A stretch of 64,000 nt of DNA from Streptomyces aquilus (GCF_003955715.1 NZ_CP034463.1:7440001-7504000), one strand, 5' to 3'. Counted from the first letter of the stretch, positions 43,017 to 53,842 are shown. The notes: generated by a model not told the origin, from the sequence alone. Program-made: numbers and translations.

Positions 43017-44024
43017 CTACGCCGGTACCGGGCCCGTGCTCGCCCGGACCGTCAACTCAGGGGTGATCAGGACGACTTCGTCGCTGCCGCGGCCGTCGAG
43101 CTTGGCCACCAGCCGCTCCACGGCGTTGCGGCCCATCTCCTGCGCGGGGATGGCGACCGAGGTCAGCCGCACCGAGGCCTGGGTGGCGACCTGGTCGGGA
43201 CAGATCGCCACGACCGACACGTCCTCCGGGACGGCGCGGCCCTGCTGGCGCAGCAGGGCGAGCAGCGGCTCGACGGCCGACTCGTTCTGCACGACGAACC
43301 CGGTGGTGCCGGGGCGCTCGTCGAGGATGCGGGCGAGCGTCACGGCCATCGCGTCGTATCCGCCCTCGCACGGCCGGTGCAGCAGCCGTACGCCCAACTC
43401 CTGGGCCCGCGACCGCAGTCCGTCGAGGGTGCGCTCGGCGAAACCGGTGTGGCGTTCGTAGACCGCGGGGGCCTCGCCGATGACAGCGATGTCGCGGTGG
43501 CCGAGCATCGCGAGGTGCTCGACACACAGCGCGCCGGTCGCCCGGAAGTCGAGGTCGACGCAGGTCAGCCCGGAGGTGTCGGCGGGCAGGCCGATGAGGA
43601 CGGACGGCTGGTCGGTGCCGCGCAGCAACGGCAGCCGCTCGTCGTCGAGTTCGACGTCCATCAGGATCATCGCGTCGGCGAGCCCGCTGCCGGTGACGCG
43701 GCGCACCGCGTCCGGGCCCTCCTCACCGGTCAGCAGCAGTACGTCGTACCCGTGCGTGCGGGCGGTGGTGGCGACGGCGATGGCGATCTCCATCATCACC
43801 GGCACGTACATGTCCGTCCGCAGCGGCACCATCAGCGCGATGATGTTGGACCTGTTGCTGGCCAGGGCGCGGGCGCCCGCGTTCGGGTGGTAGCCGAGCT
43901 CGCGGATGCTCTGCTCGACCCGCTGCCGGGTGGTCGTGGAGATGGACCGCTTGCCACTGAGGACATAGCTCACCGTGCTCGCCGAGACTCCGGCGTGCTG
44001 GGCGACCTCGGCGAGGGTGACCAT
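43017..44024 (-). CDS. LacI family transcriptional repressor of the xyloglucan locus
   Basis: The protein has 335 residues. The N-terminal helix-turn-helix TLAEVAQHAGVSASTVSYVLSG (residues 3-24) and the hinge helix PNAGARALAS are followed by a periplasmic-binding-like sugar domain (about 60-330). The ATG at 44024 has GGAG 6 nt upstream; the 41 codons open before it contain an operator and are leader. Four LacI-like palindromes with the core GAAGCGCTTC occur at this gene's promoter (44044, 44131) and at the GH3/transporter promoters (29007, 29167), and I found none of comparable quality elsewhere in the window. It therefore probably represses itself and the whole cluster until a xyloglucan-derived sugar binds. 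Confidence 0.93.
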   Translation of the reverse strand: MVTLAEVAQHAGVSASTVSYVLSGKRSISTTTRQRVEQSIRELGYHPNAGARALASNRSNIIALMVPLRTDMYVPVMMEIAIAVATTARTHGYDVLLLTGEEGPDAVRRVTGSGLADAMILMDVELDDERLPLLRGTDQPSVLIGLPADTSGLTCVDLDFRATGALCVEHLAMLGHRDIAVIGEAPAVYERHTGFAERTLDGLRSRAQELGVRLLHRPCEGGYDAMAVTLARILDERPGTTGFVVQNESAVEPLLALLRQQGRAVPEDVSVVAICPDQVATQASVRLTSVAIPAQEMGRNAVERLVAKLDGRGSDEVVLITPELTVRASTGPVPA

Positions 44025-44043
44025 CCAGCTCTCCAAGCTTTGT

Positions 44044-44053
44044 GAAGCGCTTC
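44044..44053. promoter_or_regulatory. LacI-type operator 3 (lacI leader)
   Basis: The GAAGCGCTTC core is intact; the flanks match 12 of 14 bases of the operator at 29007. It lies about 35-45 nt downstream of the predicted lacI transcription start. Confidence 0.7.
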
Positions 44054-44094
44054 GACAGTGCGCGGGGTGAATATGGGCGGGTGAGATTGGTCCG

Positions 44095-44124
44095 ACACTA
44101 GCTGTACCCGGGGTAGGTGTCCAT
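44095..44124 (-). promoter_or_regulatory. lacI promoter
   Basis: On the reverse strand, -35 TGGACA (44124-44119) and -10 TAGTGT (44100-44095) are 18 nt apart. One operator lies just upstream and another downstream, as expected for autoregulation by looping. Confidence 0.6.
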
Positions 44125-44130
44125 AGGTTG

Positions 44131-44146
44131 TCGAAGCGCTTCGACA
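44131..44146. promoter_or_regulatory. LacI-type operator 4 (upstream of lacI)
   Basis: GTCGAAGCGCTTCGAC is a perfect 16-bp palindrome, the longest of the set, 7 bp beyond the lacI -35. The remaining gap up to the acyl-CoA dehydrogenase (44147-44341) holds a CCGCACC/GGTGCGG hairpin but no gene. Confidence 0.8.
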
Positions 44147-44341
44147 TGGACTTGCCGCACCCTGTCCGGTGCGGTTCCGGGGTGCCGGTCTCCTCCTTAC
44201 CATGGCCGATCGTGTCAACTTCGGCTGTCCGGCCGCGCGCCAGGGGTGGTGGGGTCGCCCGGGATCGGGTACATACGATCGAGTAGCACCGGTCGGTAAC
44301 GAAAACGGTCCAAGATCCCGATTCGCGGCGAGGTGAGCCTC

Positions 44342-46273
44342 ATGTCCGCCCCACCCAGCAAACCCACCGTCTCCGAACGTGAGGCCCGCGAGGTCGCCGA
44401 GGCGGCCCGGGAACAGGAGTGGCGCAAGCCCAGCTTCGCCAAGGAACTGTTCCTCGGTCGCTTCCGGCTCGACCTGGTCCACCCGCACCCCCTGCCGTCC
44501 GAGGAGGCCGCCCAGCGCGGCGAGGAGTTCCTCGCCAAGCTCCGCGACTTCTGCGAGACGAAGGTCGACGGCGCCCTCATCGAGCGCGAGGCCCAGATCC
44601 CCGACGAGGTCATCAACGGCCTCAAGGAACTCGGCGCCCTCGGCATGAAGATCGACACCAAGTACGGCGGGCTCGGCCTCACCCAGGTGTACTACAACAA
44701 GGCGCTCGCGCTGGCCGGCTCGGCCAGCCCCGCGATCGGCGTGCTGCTCTCCGCCCATCAGTCGATCGGCGTACCGCAGCCGCTGAAGCTGTTCGGCACG
44801 GACGAGCAGAAGGAGACGTTCCTGCCCCGGTGCGCCCGCACCGACATCAGCGCCTTCCTGCTCACCGAGCCCGACGTCGGCTCCGACCCGGCCCGCCTCG
44901 CCACCACCGCGGTCCCCGACGGTGACGACTACGTCCTCGACGGCGTGAAGCTCTGGACCACCAACGGCGTGGTCGCCGACCTCCTCGTCGTCATGGCCCG
45001 GGTGCCGAAGTCCGAGGACCACCGGGGCGGCATCACCGCGTTCGTCGTCGAGACCAACTCGCCCGGCATCACGGTCGAGAACCGCAACGCCTTCATGGGC
45101 CTGCGCGGCATCGAGAACGGCGTGACCCGCTTCCACCAGGTCAGGGTCCCGGCCGCGAACCGCATCGGCCCGGAAGGGGCGGGCCTGAAGATCGCGCTCA
45201 CCACCCTCAACACCGGCCGGCTCTCCCTGCCCGCCTCCTGCGTGGCGGCCGGCAAGTGGTGCCTGAAGATCGCCCGCGAGTGGTCGGCGGCCCGCGAGCA
45301 GTGGGGCAAGCCCATCGCCCAGCACGAGGCGGTCGGCTCGAAGATCAGCTTCATCGCGGCCACCACCTTCGCCCTGGAGGCGGTCACGGACCTCGCCAGC
45401 CAGATGGCCGACGAGGACCGCAACGACATCCGCATCGAGGGCGCCCTGGCGAAGCTCTTCGCCTCCGAGCAGGCGTGGCTGATGGCCGACGAACTGGTGC
45501 AGATCCGCGGCGGCCGGGGCTTCGAGACGGCGGCGTCCCTCGCGGCCCGCGGCGAACGCGCGGTCCCGGCGGAGCAGGTCCTGCGCGACCTCCGCATCAA
45601 CCGCATCTTCGAGGGCTCGACCGAGATCATGCACCTGCTGATCGCCCGCGAGGCGGTCGACGCCCACCTCTCGGTCGCGGGCGACCTGATCGACCCGGAC
45701 AAGTCCCTGACGGACAAGGCGAAGGCGGGCGCCAACGCGGGCGTGTTCTACGCCAAGTGGCTCCCGAAACTGGTCGCGGGCCAGGGCCAGCTGCCGTACT
45801 CCTACAACGAGTTCAAACACGGTGTCGACCTCTCCGTCCACCTCCGCTACGTCGAGCGCACGGCCCGCAAACTCGCCCGCTCCACCTTCTACGCCATGTC
45901 CCGCTGGCAGGGCCGCATGGAGACCAAACAGAGCTTCCTGGGCCGGATCGTCGACATCGGAGCGGAGCTCTTCGCGATGAGCGCGGTCTGTGTCCGCGCC
46001 GAACTCCTGCGCACCACCGAGGCCCACGGCCGCGAGGCCTACCAACTGGCGGACGCCTTCTGCCGCCAGTCCCGCATCCGGATCGAGGAGCTCTTCGGCC
46101 GCCTGTGGACCAACACCGACGACCTGGACCGCAAGGTCGTCAAGGGCGTCATGTCCGGCACCTACGAGTGGCTGGAGGACGGCATCGTCGACCCCTCGGG
46201 CGAGGGCCCCTGGATCGCCGACGCCACACCGGGGGCCAGTGAGAAGGACAACGTCCACCGCCCCATCCGCTGA
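44342..46273 (+). CDS. Acyl-CoA dehydrogenase family protein
   Basis: The protein has 643 residues. FAD-enzyme landmarks are SAHQSIGVPQPL, the FLLTEPDVGSDPARL substrate/FAD segment, KLWTTNG, the helical C-domain with REQWGKPIAQHEAV, and IRGGRGFET and RIFEGSTEIMHLLIAREAV near residue 430. About 200 further residues follow, more than in the standard 380-residue enzymes, as in very-long-chain and some actinobacterial large acyl-CoA dehydrogenases. It would introduce a trans-2 double bond in an acyl-CoA. ATG 44342 has GAGGTGA just upstream; a GTG at 44333 is in frame. It is flanked by the xyloglucan locus and a terminator, so it stands alone. Confidence 0.9.
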   Translation: MSAPPSKPTVSEREAREVAEAAREQEWRKPSFAKELFLGRFRLDLVHPHPLPSEEAAQRGEEFLAKLRDFCETKVDGALIEREAQIPDEVINGLKELGALGMKIDTKYGGLGLTQVYYNKALALAGSASPAIGVLLSAHQSIGVPQPLKLFGTDEQKETFLPRCARTDISAFLLTEPDVGSDPARLATTAVPDGDDYVLDGVKLWTTNGVVADLLVVMARVPKSEDHRGGITAFVVETNSPGITVENRNAFMGLRGIENGVTRFHQVRVPAANRIGPEGAGLKIALTTLNTGRLSLPASCVAAGKWCLKIAREWSAAREQWGKPIAQHEAVGSKISFIAATTFALEAVTDLASQMADEDRNDIRIEGALAKLFASEQAWLMADELVQIRGGRGFETAASLAARGERAVPAEQVLRDLRINRIFEGSTEIMHLLIAREAVDAHLSVAGDLIDPDKSLTDKAKAGANAGVFYAKWLPKLVAGQGQLPYSYNEFKHGVDLSVHLRYVERTARKLARSTFYAMSRWQGRMETKQSFLGRIVDIGAELFAMSAVCVRAELLRTTEAHGREAYQLADAFCRQSRIRIEELFGRLWTNTDDLDRKVVKGVMSGTYEWLEDGIVDPSGEGPWIADATPGASEKDNVHRPIR

Positions 46274-46287
46274 CCCGCCCATGACAC

Positions 46288-46322
46288 CGCGTCCCCCTCC
46301 TGTCCACCGTGAGGGGGACGCG
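46288..46322 (+). terminator. Terminator hairpin after the acyl-CoA dehydrogenase
   Basis: CGCGTCCCCCTC (46288-46299) pairs exactly with 46311-46322 around an 11-nt loop. There is no U-run. Confidence 0.7.
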
Positions 46323-46360
46323 CTGTCCTCACACACCGTCCTTACGGCAACAATGGGGGG

Positions 46361-47617
46361 ATGAGTGACAGTCCAGCTCCCCTCGCGGATCCCCACCTCG
46401 TCTACGACCCCGTGGCGGGCGACGGCCCCAAGGATGTGGTGATCCTCGGCTCCACCGGCTCGATCGGCACCCAGGCCATCGACCTCGTCCTGCGCAACCC
46501 GGACCGCTTCCGGGTCACCGCGCTGTCCGCCAACGGTGGCCGGGTCTCCCTGCTCGCCGAGCAGGCCCACCGGCTCGGGGTGCGGACCGTCGCGGTCGCC
46601 CGCGAGGACGTCGTACCGGCACTGCGGGAGTCACTCGAGGCCCGGTACGGCACCGGTGAACCGCTCCCCGAGATCCTCGCCGGACCGGACGCGGCCGGCC
46701 AGGTCGCCGCCTCCGACTGCCACACCGTCCTCAACGGCATCACCGGCTCGATCGGCCTCGCCCCGACCCTCGCGGCCCTGGAGGCGGGCCGCACCCTCGC
46801 GCTCGCCAACAAGGAGTCGCTCATCGTCGGCGGCCCGCTGGTCAAGGCACTCGCCAAGCCGGGGCAGATCATCCCGGTCGACTCCGAGCACGCGGCCCTG
46901 TTCCAGGCCCTGGCGTCCGGGACGCGGGCCGACGTGCGCAAGCTGGTCGTCACCGCCTCCGGCGGCCCGTTCCGCGGCCGTACGAAGGACGAACTGGCGA
47001 ACGTCAGCGTCGAGGACGCCCTCGCCCACCCCACCTGGGCCATGGGCCCGGTCATCACCATCAACTCCGCGACCCTCGTCAACAAGGGCCTGGAAGTCAT
47101 CGAGGCGCACCTCCTCTACGACATTCCCTTCGACCGCATTGAGGTCGTCGTGCATCCCCAGTCGTATGTCCACTCGATGGTTGAGTTCACGGACGGATCG
47201 ACAATCGCCCAGGCGACGCCCCCCGACATGCGCGGGCCGATCGCCATCGGCCTCGGCTGGCCCGAGCGCGTCCCCGACGCGGCCCCCGCCTTCGACTGGA
47301 GCAAGGCGTCGACGTGGGAGTTCTTCCCCCTCGACAACGACGCGTTTCCTTCGGTCAACCTTGCGCGGCACGTGGGGCAGCTCGCGGGCACGGCCCCGGC
47401 GGTGTTCAATGCCGCCAACGAGGAGTGCGTGGAGGCGTTCCGGGTCGGCGCGCTGCCCTTCAACGGGATCATGGAGACCGTGACGCGTGTCGTGGAGGAG
47501 CACGGCACGCCGGCCACGGGAACCTCGCTCACGGTGTCGGACGTCCTCGAAGCGGAGACCTGGGCCCGCACCCGGGCCCGGGAACTGGCGGCACAGACGG
47601 CGGAGGCCCGTGCATGA
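46361..47617 (+). CDS. dxr: 1-deoxy-D-xylulose 5-phosphate reductoisomerase
   Basis: The protein has 418 residues. It performs the second step of the MEP isoprenoid pathway: DXP to 2-C-methyl-D-erythritol 4-phosphate with NADPH. The NADPH motif GSTGSIGTQ is at about residues 24-32; metal and substrate blocks are [49 protein letters not shown] and [17 protein letters not shown] directly precedes the ATG. The stop overlaps the site-2 protease start by 4 nt (ATGA). With ispG 2 kb downstream, two MEP-pathway genes are in the same region. Confidence 0.97.
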   Translation: MSDSPAPLADPHLVYDPVAGDGPKDVVILGSTGSIGTQAIDLVLRNPDRFRVTALSANGGRVSLLAEQAHRLGVRTVAVAREDVVPALRESLEARYGTGEPLPEILAGPDAAGQVAASDCHTVLNGITGSIGLAPTLAALEAGRTLALANKESLIVGGPLVKALAKPGQIIPVDSEHAALFQALASGTRADVRKLVVTASGGPFRGRTKDELANVSVEDALAHPTWAMGPVITINSATLVNKGLEVIEAHLLYDIPFDRIEVVVHPQSYVHSMVEFTDGSTIAQATPPDMRGPIAIGLGWPERVPDAAPAFDWSKASTWEFFPLDNDAFPSVNLARHVGQLAGTAPAVFNAANEECVEAFRVGALPFNGIMETVTRVVEEHGTPATGTSLTVSDVLEAETWARTRARELAAQTAEARA

Positions 47618-48918
47618 CGACCCTGATGTTCATCCTCGGCATAGCGGTCTTCGCGTTCGGACTCCTGGTCTCGATCGCATGGCACGAGCTGGGCCACCTC
47701 TCCACGGCCAAGCTCTTCGGCATCCGCGTGCCCCAGTACATGGTCGGCTTCGGCCCGACCATCTGGTCGAGGAAGAAGGGCGACACGGAGTACGGCGTCA
47801 AGGCCATCCCCTTCGGCGGCTACATCCGCATGATCGGCATGTTCCCGCCCGGCCCGGACGGCCGCCTGGAGGCCCGCTCCACCTCACCCTGGCGCGGCAT
47901 GATCGAGGACGCCCGCTCGGCCGCCTTCGAGGAACTCCAGCCCGGTGACGAGTCCCGCCTCTTCTACACGCGCAAGCCGTGGAAGCGCGTGATCGTCATG
48001 TTCGCGGGCCCGTTCATGAACCTGATCCTCGCGATCGGCCTGTTCCTGACGGTCCTGATGGGCTTCGGCATCCAGCAGCAGACCACCGACGTCGCCTCGG
48101 TCTCCCCGTGCGTGATCTCCCAGAGCGAGAACCGCGACACCTGCAAGAAGACCGACAAGGCCTCCCCGGCCGCGGCGGCCGGCATGAAGAAGGGCGACAG
48201 GATCGTCTCCTTCGCCGGGGTGCGGACGGACGACTGGAACACCCTCTCCGACCTCATCCGCGACAGCGCCGGCAAGACGGTCCCGATCGTCGTCGAGCGC
48301 GACGGCAAGCAGGTCCCCCTCACGGCCAAGATCGCCACCAACCTCGTCGCGAAGAAGGACTCCAGCGGGGCCTACGTCCAGGGCGAGTACGTCAAGGCCG
48401 GCTTCCTCGGCTTCAGCGCCGCCACCGGCGTCGTCAAACAGGACTTCGGCGAGTCGGTGACCTGGATGACGGACCGCGTCGGCGACGCCGTCGACTCCCT
48501 CGCCGCCCTGCCCTCCAAGATCCCGGCCCTGTGGGACGCCGCCTTCGGCGACGGCCCCCGCGAACCGGACTCCCCGATGGGCGTGGTCGGCGCGGCCAGG
48601 GTCGGCGGCGAGATCGCCACCCTCGACATCCCCGCGTCCCAGCAACTGGCGATGTTCGTGATGCTGCTGGCCGGCTTCAACCTCTCCCTGTTCCTGTTCA
48701 ACATGCTCCCGCTGCTGCCGCTCGACGGCGGCCACATCGCGGGCGCCCTGTGGGAGTCGCTGCGCCGCAACCTGGCCAAGCTCTTCCGCCGCCCCGACCC
48801 GGGCCCGTTCGACGTGGCGAAGCTGATGCCGGTGGCCTACGTCGTGGCGGGCATCTTCATCTGCTTCACGGTCCTGGTCCTCATCGCGGACGTCGTCAAC
48901 CCGGTGAGAATCTCCTAG
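47614..48918 (+). CDS. Site-2 intramembrane metalloprotease (RseP family)
   Basis: The protein has 434 residues. The zinc site HELGH (His24, Glu25, His28) lies in the first transmembrane helix, [10 protein letters not shown] follows, a PDZ domain covers about 165-290 ([18 protein letters not shown]), and the LLPLDGGH motif supplying the third metal ligand is at about 367-374. These are the defining features of RseP/MmpA proteases, which cut transmembrane anti-sigma factors or other membrane proteins. The ATG overlaps the dxr stop. A strong terminator follows, so dxr and this gene form a two-gene operon. The single-helix protein at 3232 is one conceivable type of substrate but is far away. Confidence 0.96.
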   Translation: MTTLMFILGIAVFAFGLLVSIAWHELGHLSTAKLFGIRVPQYMVGFGPTIWSRKKGDTEYGVKAIPFGGYIRMIGMFPPGPDGRLEARSTSPWRGMIEDARSAAFEELQPGDESRLFYTRKPWKRVIVMFAGPFMNLILAIGLFLTVLMGFGIQQQTTDVASVSPCVISQSENRDTCKKTDKASPAAAAGMKKGDRIVSFAGVRTDDWNTLSDLIRDSAGKTVPIVVERDGKQVPLTAKIATNLVAKKDSSGAYVQGEYVKAGFLGFSAATGVVKQDFGESVTWMTDRVGDAVDSLAALPSKIPALWDAAFGDGPREPDSPMGVVGAARVGGEIATLDIPASQQLAMFVMLLAGFNLSLFLFNMLPLLPLDGGHIAGALWESLRRNLAKLFRRPDPGPFDVAKLMPVAYVVAGIFICFTVLVLIADVVNPVRIS

Positions 48919-48933
48919 CCATACGGCGTTCAC

Positions 48934-48970
48934 GACGGCCCGGCACGCTGTGTGCCGGGCCGTCTTCGTT
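48934..48970 (+). terminator. Intrinsic terminator with T-rich tail
   Basis: GACGGCCCGGCAC (48934-48946) pairs exactly with 48952-48964 around a 5-nt loop, followed by TTCGTT. It lies 16 nt after the protease stop. Confidence 0.88.
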
Positions 48971-49088
48971 CGGGTGGCTCCGCGGGACGGATGTGCTCCG
49001 GCCCGCACGCGTGCCGTAATCTCGAAGCCTGGAGCCCACTGTTCCGTTGGCGCCGGACCTTGATCCACGACTTGGGGTTGCACAGCAG

Positions 49089-50246
<1,158 letters not shown>

Positions 50247-50250
50247 AAGG

Positions 50251-50306
50251 CCTTTAGGGGCGCGGGGAACTGCGCGACCAGCCCCCACGCCCCCGCAGCC
50301 GCAAAC
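50251..50306 (-). repeat. Streptomyces intergenic repeat, copy 2
   Basis: Read on the reverse strand this shares GGCTGGTCGCGC, GTTCCCCGCGCCCCT and GCGGCTGCGGG with copy 1 at 33019-33074. It lies just past the ispG stop next to the small palindrome AAAGGCCTTT. Confidence 0.7.
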
Positions 50307-50447
50307 GCCCCACTGCCCCCCGAGCTCTTAGGCGACGGCACCGAAACGCCGGGTACCTCATAGCGACCGGCATCACAGGGCGACGCTGCTCAGCTTCCGC
50401 AGGTACAGTGCGGAGATCAGCGCAGTCACCAGTGTGAGGCCCCGCCC

Positions 50448-51296
50448 GTGTTGACCCAGACGACCTCCCGGGTCCTCGAACCGAGCGACCTGGACGCCGC
50501 GCTCGCCGTCCTCGACCGCGAGCCGGTCGCGAACGCCTTCGTGACAAGCCGCGTACAGGTCGCCGGCCTCGACCCCTGGCGGCTCGGCGGCGAGATGTGG
50601 GGCTGGTACGAGGACGGCCTGCTGACCTCCCTCTGCTATGCCGGCGCCAACCTGGTCCCCATCTGCGCCACCCCGCGAGCGGTCCGCGCCTTCGCCGACC
50701 GCGCCCGGCGCGCGGGCCGCCGCTGCTCCTCGATCGTCGGCCCCGCCGAACCCACCGCGGAACTGTGGCGCCTGCTGGAACCCAGCTGGGGCCCGGCCCG
50801 TGACGTCCGCGCCCACCAGCCCCTGATGGTCACCGACCGGCTCTCCGCCGACGTCGCCCCCGATCCGTACGTCCGCCGCATCCGCAAGGACGAGATGGAG
50901 ACGATCATGCCGGCGTGCGTGGCGATGTTCACCGAGGAGGTCGGCGTCTCCCCGATGGCGGGCGACGGCGGGCTCCTCTACCAGGCGCGGGTCGCCGAAC
51001 TCGTGGGCTCCGGCCGCTCGTTCGCCCGCCTCGACGCCGACGGCAAGGTCGTCTTCAAGGCGGAGATCGGCGCCGCGACGGACCGCGCCTGCCAGATCCA
51101 GGGCGTGTGGGTGGCCCCCGAATACCGGGGCCAGGGTTACGCGGCCCCCGGCATGTCGGCGGTCCTGCGCTACGCCCTCGCGGACGTGGCGCCGGTGGTC
51201 AGCCTGTACGTGAACGACTTCAACACGGCGGCGCGGCGGACGTACCGGCGCGTGGGCTTCGAAGAGGTCGGCGCGTTCATGAGCGTCCTGTTCTGA
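50448..51296 (+). CDS. GNAT family acetyltransferase with N-terminal DUF4081
   Basis: The protein has 282 residues. Residues 1-135 form the DUF4081 region (LDAALAVLDREPVANAFVTSR, WGWYEDGLLTSLCYAGANLVP). The C-terminal half is a GNAT domain with the acetyl-CoA loop in VAPEYRGQGYAAPG (about 225-238) and YVNDFNTAARRTYRRVGF at the end. The acceptor is unknown. The GTG start at 50448 is followed by TTG and preceded by GTGAGG at a slightly long distance, so the start is uncertain by a codon or more. A second, unrelated GNAT gene follows after 52 nt. Confidence 0.9.
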   Translation: MLTQTTSRVLEPSDLDAALAVLDREPVANAFVTSRVQVAGLDPWRLGGEMWGWYEDGLLTSLCYAGANLVPICATPRAVRAFADRARRAGRRCSSIVGPAEPTAELWRLLEPSWGPARDVRAHQPLMVTDRLSADVAPDPYVRRIRKDEMETIMPACVAMFTEEVGVSPMAGDGGLLYQARVAELVGSGRSFARLDADGKVVFKAEIGAATDRACQIQGVWVAPEYRGQGYAAPGMSAVLRYALADVAPVVSLYVNDFNTAARRTYRRVGFEEVGAFMSVLF

Positions 51297-51348
51297 AACC
51301 CTCGAAGTGCCCGGCGTCGTCCGGCGAACCGCCCTGTACGCTCCCCAC

Positions 51349-51918
51349 ATGCGATTCCCCGGTCACGGACACCGCCGCCACCCCGACGACGACATCGTGA
51401 TCGGCCCGCTGGATCTCTCCGCCCGCGTCGACGAGGCCCTCGCGGTCCAGGCCGTCGCCTTCGGTCTCGGCGCGGACGAGGTCGCCGTACGACGCCAGAT
51501 CGTCCTGCGCCACATGACGTACCCGGGCGCACGGGCCCTCGGCGCCACCGTGGCCGGCCGTCTCGTGGGTTTCGTCTACGGCATGCCCAACGACCGCACC
51601 CACTGGTGGTCCACGGTCGTGGAGCCGTACCTCCGTGCCCAGGGCCACGAGACCTGGCTGGACGACTCCTTCGTGATCACGGAGCTGCACGTCCACCCGC
51701 ACCACCAGAACCACGGCATCGGCCGCTCCCTGATCACCACGATCACCGACAGCGCCGCCGAACCCCGCTCGATCCTCTCCGCGATCGACACCGACAGCCC
51801 GGCCCGCGGTCTCTACCACTCCCTCGGCTACCAGGACCTCGCCCGCCAGGTCCTCTTCCCGAGCGCCCCGAAGCCGTACGCCGTGATGGGCGCCCCCTTG
51901 CCATTGCGGCGCCGATAA
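51349..51918 (+). CDS. GNAT family N-acetyltransferase
   Basis: The protein has 189 residues, a single GNAT domain: [26 protein letters not shown] for the central strands, then [18 protein letters not shown] with the acetyl-CoA loop, and [15 protein letters not shown]. The acceptor is unknown. No ribosome site precedes the ATG; instead TACGCT lies 6 nt upstream, the same -10 and spacing as at 3695-3707, which hints at a leaderless message, although no convincing -35 is present. It ends 106 nt before proS. Confidence 0.88.
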   Translation: MRFPGHGHRRHPDDDIVIGPLDLSARVDEALAVQAVAFGLGADEVAVRRQIVLRHMTYPGARALGATVAGRLVGFVYGMPNDRTHWWSTVVEPYLRAQGHETWLDDSFVITELHVHPHHQNHGIGRSLITTITDSAAEPRSILSAIDTDSPARGLYHSLGYQDLARQVLFPSAPKPYAVMGAPLPLRRR

Positions 51919-51951
51919 CCGATTTCCGCCACCGCCGGACCCCCGGCTAAC

Positions 51952-52014
51952 CTCCTGCCATCACCTCCCCCACTCTCGGCTTCGCTCGAGCGGGGGGACC
52001 CCCACCGGCAGGAG
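51952..52014 (+). promoter_or_regulatory. proS leader: Streptomyces palindromic repeat and SD-pairing arms
   Basis: CTCCTGCC (51952-51959) is complementary to GGCAGGAG (52007-52014), which is the proS ribosome site. Between them a GC-rich element carries CCCCC and CTCG arms that pair with CGAG and GGGGG. A TAACCT (51948-51953) could be a -10; if it is used, the upstream arm would not be transcribed. Confidence 0.45.
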
Positions 52015-52024
52015 TACGAGAACC

Positions 52025-53728
52025 ATGGCCAACGCACCGGTCCAGCGCATGTCCCAGTTGATGGCGAAGACGCTGCGCGACGACCCGGCGGACGCCGAGG
52101 TCCTCAGCCACAAGCTCCTCGTCCGCGCCGGCTACGTCCGCCGCACCGCCGCCGGAATCTGGAGCTGGCTGCCCCTCGGCAAGAAGGTGCTCGCCAACGT
52201 CGAGCGCATCGTGCGTGAGGAGATGGACGCCATCGGCGCCCAGGAGGTGCTGCTCCCCGCCCTGCTGCCGAGGGAGCCGTACGAGGCGACCGGCCGCTGG
52301 GACGAGTACGGCGCCGAGCTCTTCCGCCTCCAGGACCGCAAGGGCGGCGACTACCTCCTCGGCCCCACCCACGAGGAGATCTTCACCCTGCTGGTGAAGG
52401 ACCAGGCGTCCTCCTACAAGGACCTGCCGGTCATCCTCTACCAGATCCAGCACAAGTACCGTGACGAGGCCCGCCCCCGCGCCGGCATCCTGCGCGGCCG
52501 CGAGTTCCTCATGAAGGACTCGTACTCCTTCGACACCGAGGACGAGGGCCTGGCCCGGTCCTACGCCCTGCACCGCCAGGCCTACCAGCGCGTCTTCGAG
52601 CGCCTCGGCCTCGACTACCGCATCTGTGCCGCGACCGCCGGCGCGATGGGCGGCTCGAAGTCCGAGGAGTTCCTCGCCCCGGCCGGCGCCGGCGAGGACA
52701 CCTTCGCCGACTGCCCCAACTGCGACTTCGCGGCCAACACCGAGGCGATCACGTACGAGCTGAAGCCGGTGGACGCCACCGGCGTGCCCGCCGCCGAGGA
52801 CATCCCGACCCCGGACACCCCCACCATCGAGACCCTCGCCGCCTCCCTCGGCGTCCAGGCCTCCGACACCCTGAAGAACCTGCTGGTGAAGGTCGACGGC
52901 GAGATCGTCGCCGTCGGTGTCCCGGGCGACCGCGAGGTCGACATGGACAAGGTCGAGGCGCACTTCGCCCCGGCGGTCGTCGAGATGGTCACCGAGGCCG
53001 ACTTCGCGGGCCGCCCGGACCTGGTCCGCGGTTACGTCGGTCCGCAGGGCCTGGGGGAGAAGGTCAAGTACATCGCCGACCCGCGCGTGGCCCCCGGCAC
53101 CGCCTGGATCACCGGCGCCAACAAGCCCGACACGCACGCCAAGAACGTCGTCGCGGGCCGTGACTTCGAGGTCGCCGAGTACGTCGACGTCGTGGTCGTG
53201 CAGGACGGCGACCCGTGCCCCAAGTGCGGCACCGGCCTCGTCCTGGACCGCGCGATCGAGATCGGCCACATCTTCCAGCTGGGCCGCAAGTACGCGGACG
53301 CGCTGAAGCTCGACGTCCTCGGCCAGCACGGCAAGCCGGTCCGCGTGACCATGGGCTCCTACGGCATCGGCGTCTCCCGCGCCGTCGCCGCCCTCGCCGA
53401 GCAGACCGCCGACGAGCAGGGCCTGTGCTGGCCGGCCGAGGTCGCCCCGGCCGACGTCCACGTGGTCGCGGCGGGCAAGGCCCTCCAGACGGAGCTGGCC
53501 CTGGAGGTCTCCGAGAAGCTGCGCGCCGCGGGCCTGCGCGCCCTGGTCGACGACCGGGCGGGCGTCTCCCCGGGCGTGAAGTTCACGGACGCCGAGCTCA
53601 TCGGCGTACCGAAGATCCTCGTCGCGGGCCGCCGGTCCGCCGAGGGCGTCCTGGAGCTGAAGGACCGCAAGACCGGTGAGCGCGAGGAGCTGACGGTGGA
53701 CGAGGCGATCGCCCGCCTGTCCGCCTGA
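52025..53728 (+). CDS. proS: Prolyl-tRNA synthetase (bacterial type, with editing domain)
   Basis: The protein has 567 residues. The class II motifs are in [29 protein letters not shown] (motif 1 region), [26 protein letters not shown] (motif 2) and [17 protein letters not shown] (motif 3). The YbaK-type editing insertion that clears mischarged Ala-tRNA lies at about 230-385 ([17 protein letters not shown] at its end). A C-terminal anticodon-binding domain follows ([12 protein letters not shown]). GGAG lies 10 nt before the ATG within a potentially folded leader. A 20-bp terminator follows. It charges tRNA-Pro in the cytoplasm. Confidence 0.97.
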   Translation: MANAPVQRMSQLMAKTLRDDPADAEVLSHKLLVRAGYVRRTAAGIWSWLPLGKKVLANVERIVREEMDAIGAQEVLLPALLPREPYEATGRWDEYGAELFRLQDRKGGDYLLGPTHEEIFTLLVKDQASSYKDLPVILYQIQHKYRDEARPRAGILRGREFLMKDSYSFDTEDEGLARSYALHRQAYQRVFERLGLDYRICAATAGAMGGSKSEEFLAPAGAGEDTFADCPNCDFAANTEAITYELKPVDATGVPAAEDIPTPDTPTIETLAASLGVQASDTLKNLLVKVDGEIVAVGVPGDREVDMDKVEAHFAPAVVEMVTEADFAGRPDLVRGYVGPQGLGEKVKYIADPRVAPGTAWITGANKPDTHAKNVVAGRDFEVAEYVDVVVVQDGDPCPKCGTGLVLDRAIEIGHIFQLGRKYADALKLDVLGQHGKPVRVTMGSYGIGVSRAVAALAEQTADEQGLCWPAEVAPADVHVVAAGKALQTELALEVSEKLRAAGLRALVDDRAGVSPGVKFTDAELIGVPKILVAGRRSAEGVLELKDRKTGEREELTVDEAIARLSA

Positions 53729-53741
53729 CCCGCCTTCCGTC

Positions 53742-53787
53742 CGGCCCGTCCCCTGCCCGGCACTCCCGCCGGGCAGGGGACGGGCCG
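53742..53787 (+). terminator. proS terminator (20-bp perfect stem)
   Basis: 53742-53761 pairs exactly with 53768-53787 around the loop ACTCCC, 13 nt after the proS stop. There is no U-run; the stem alone is very strong. Confidence 0.8.
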
Positions 53788-53842
53788 ACGCGAATCCGGG
53801 GCGGTCCGACGCGGGTCCGGGACGTGGGTGGGATCGCCCCGG

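Noticed and set aside
51940..52024. T-box riboswitch upstream of proS
   Set aside because: No T-box consensus, specifier loop or antiterminator is visible; only a short palindromic repeat and an SD-complementary arm.
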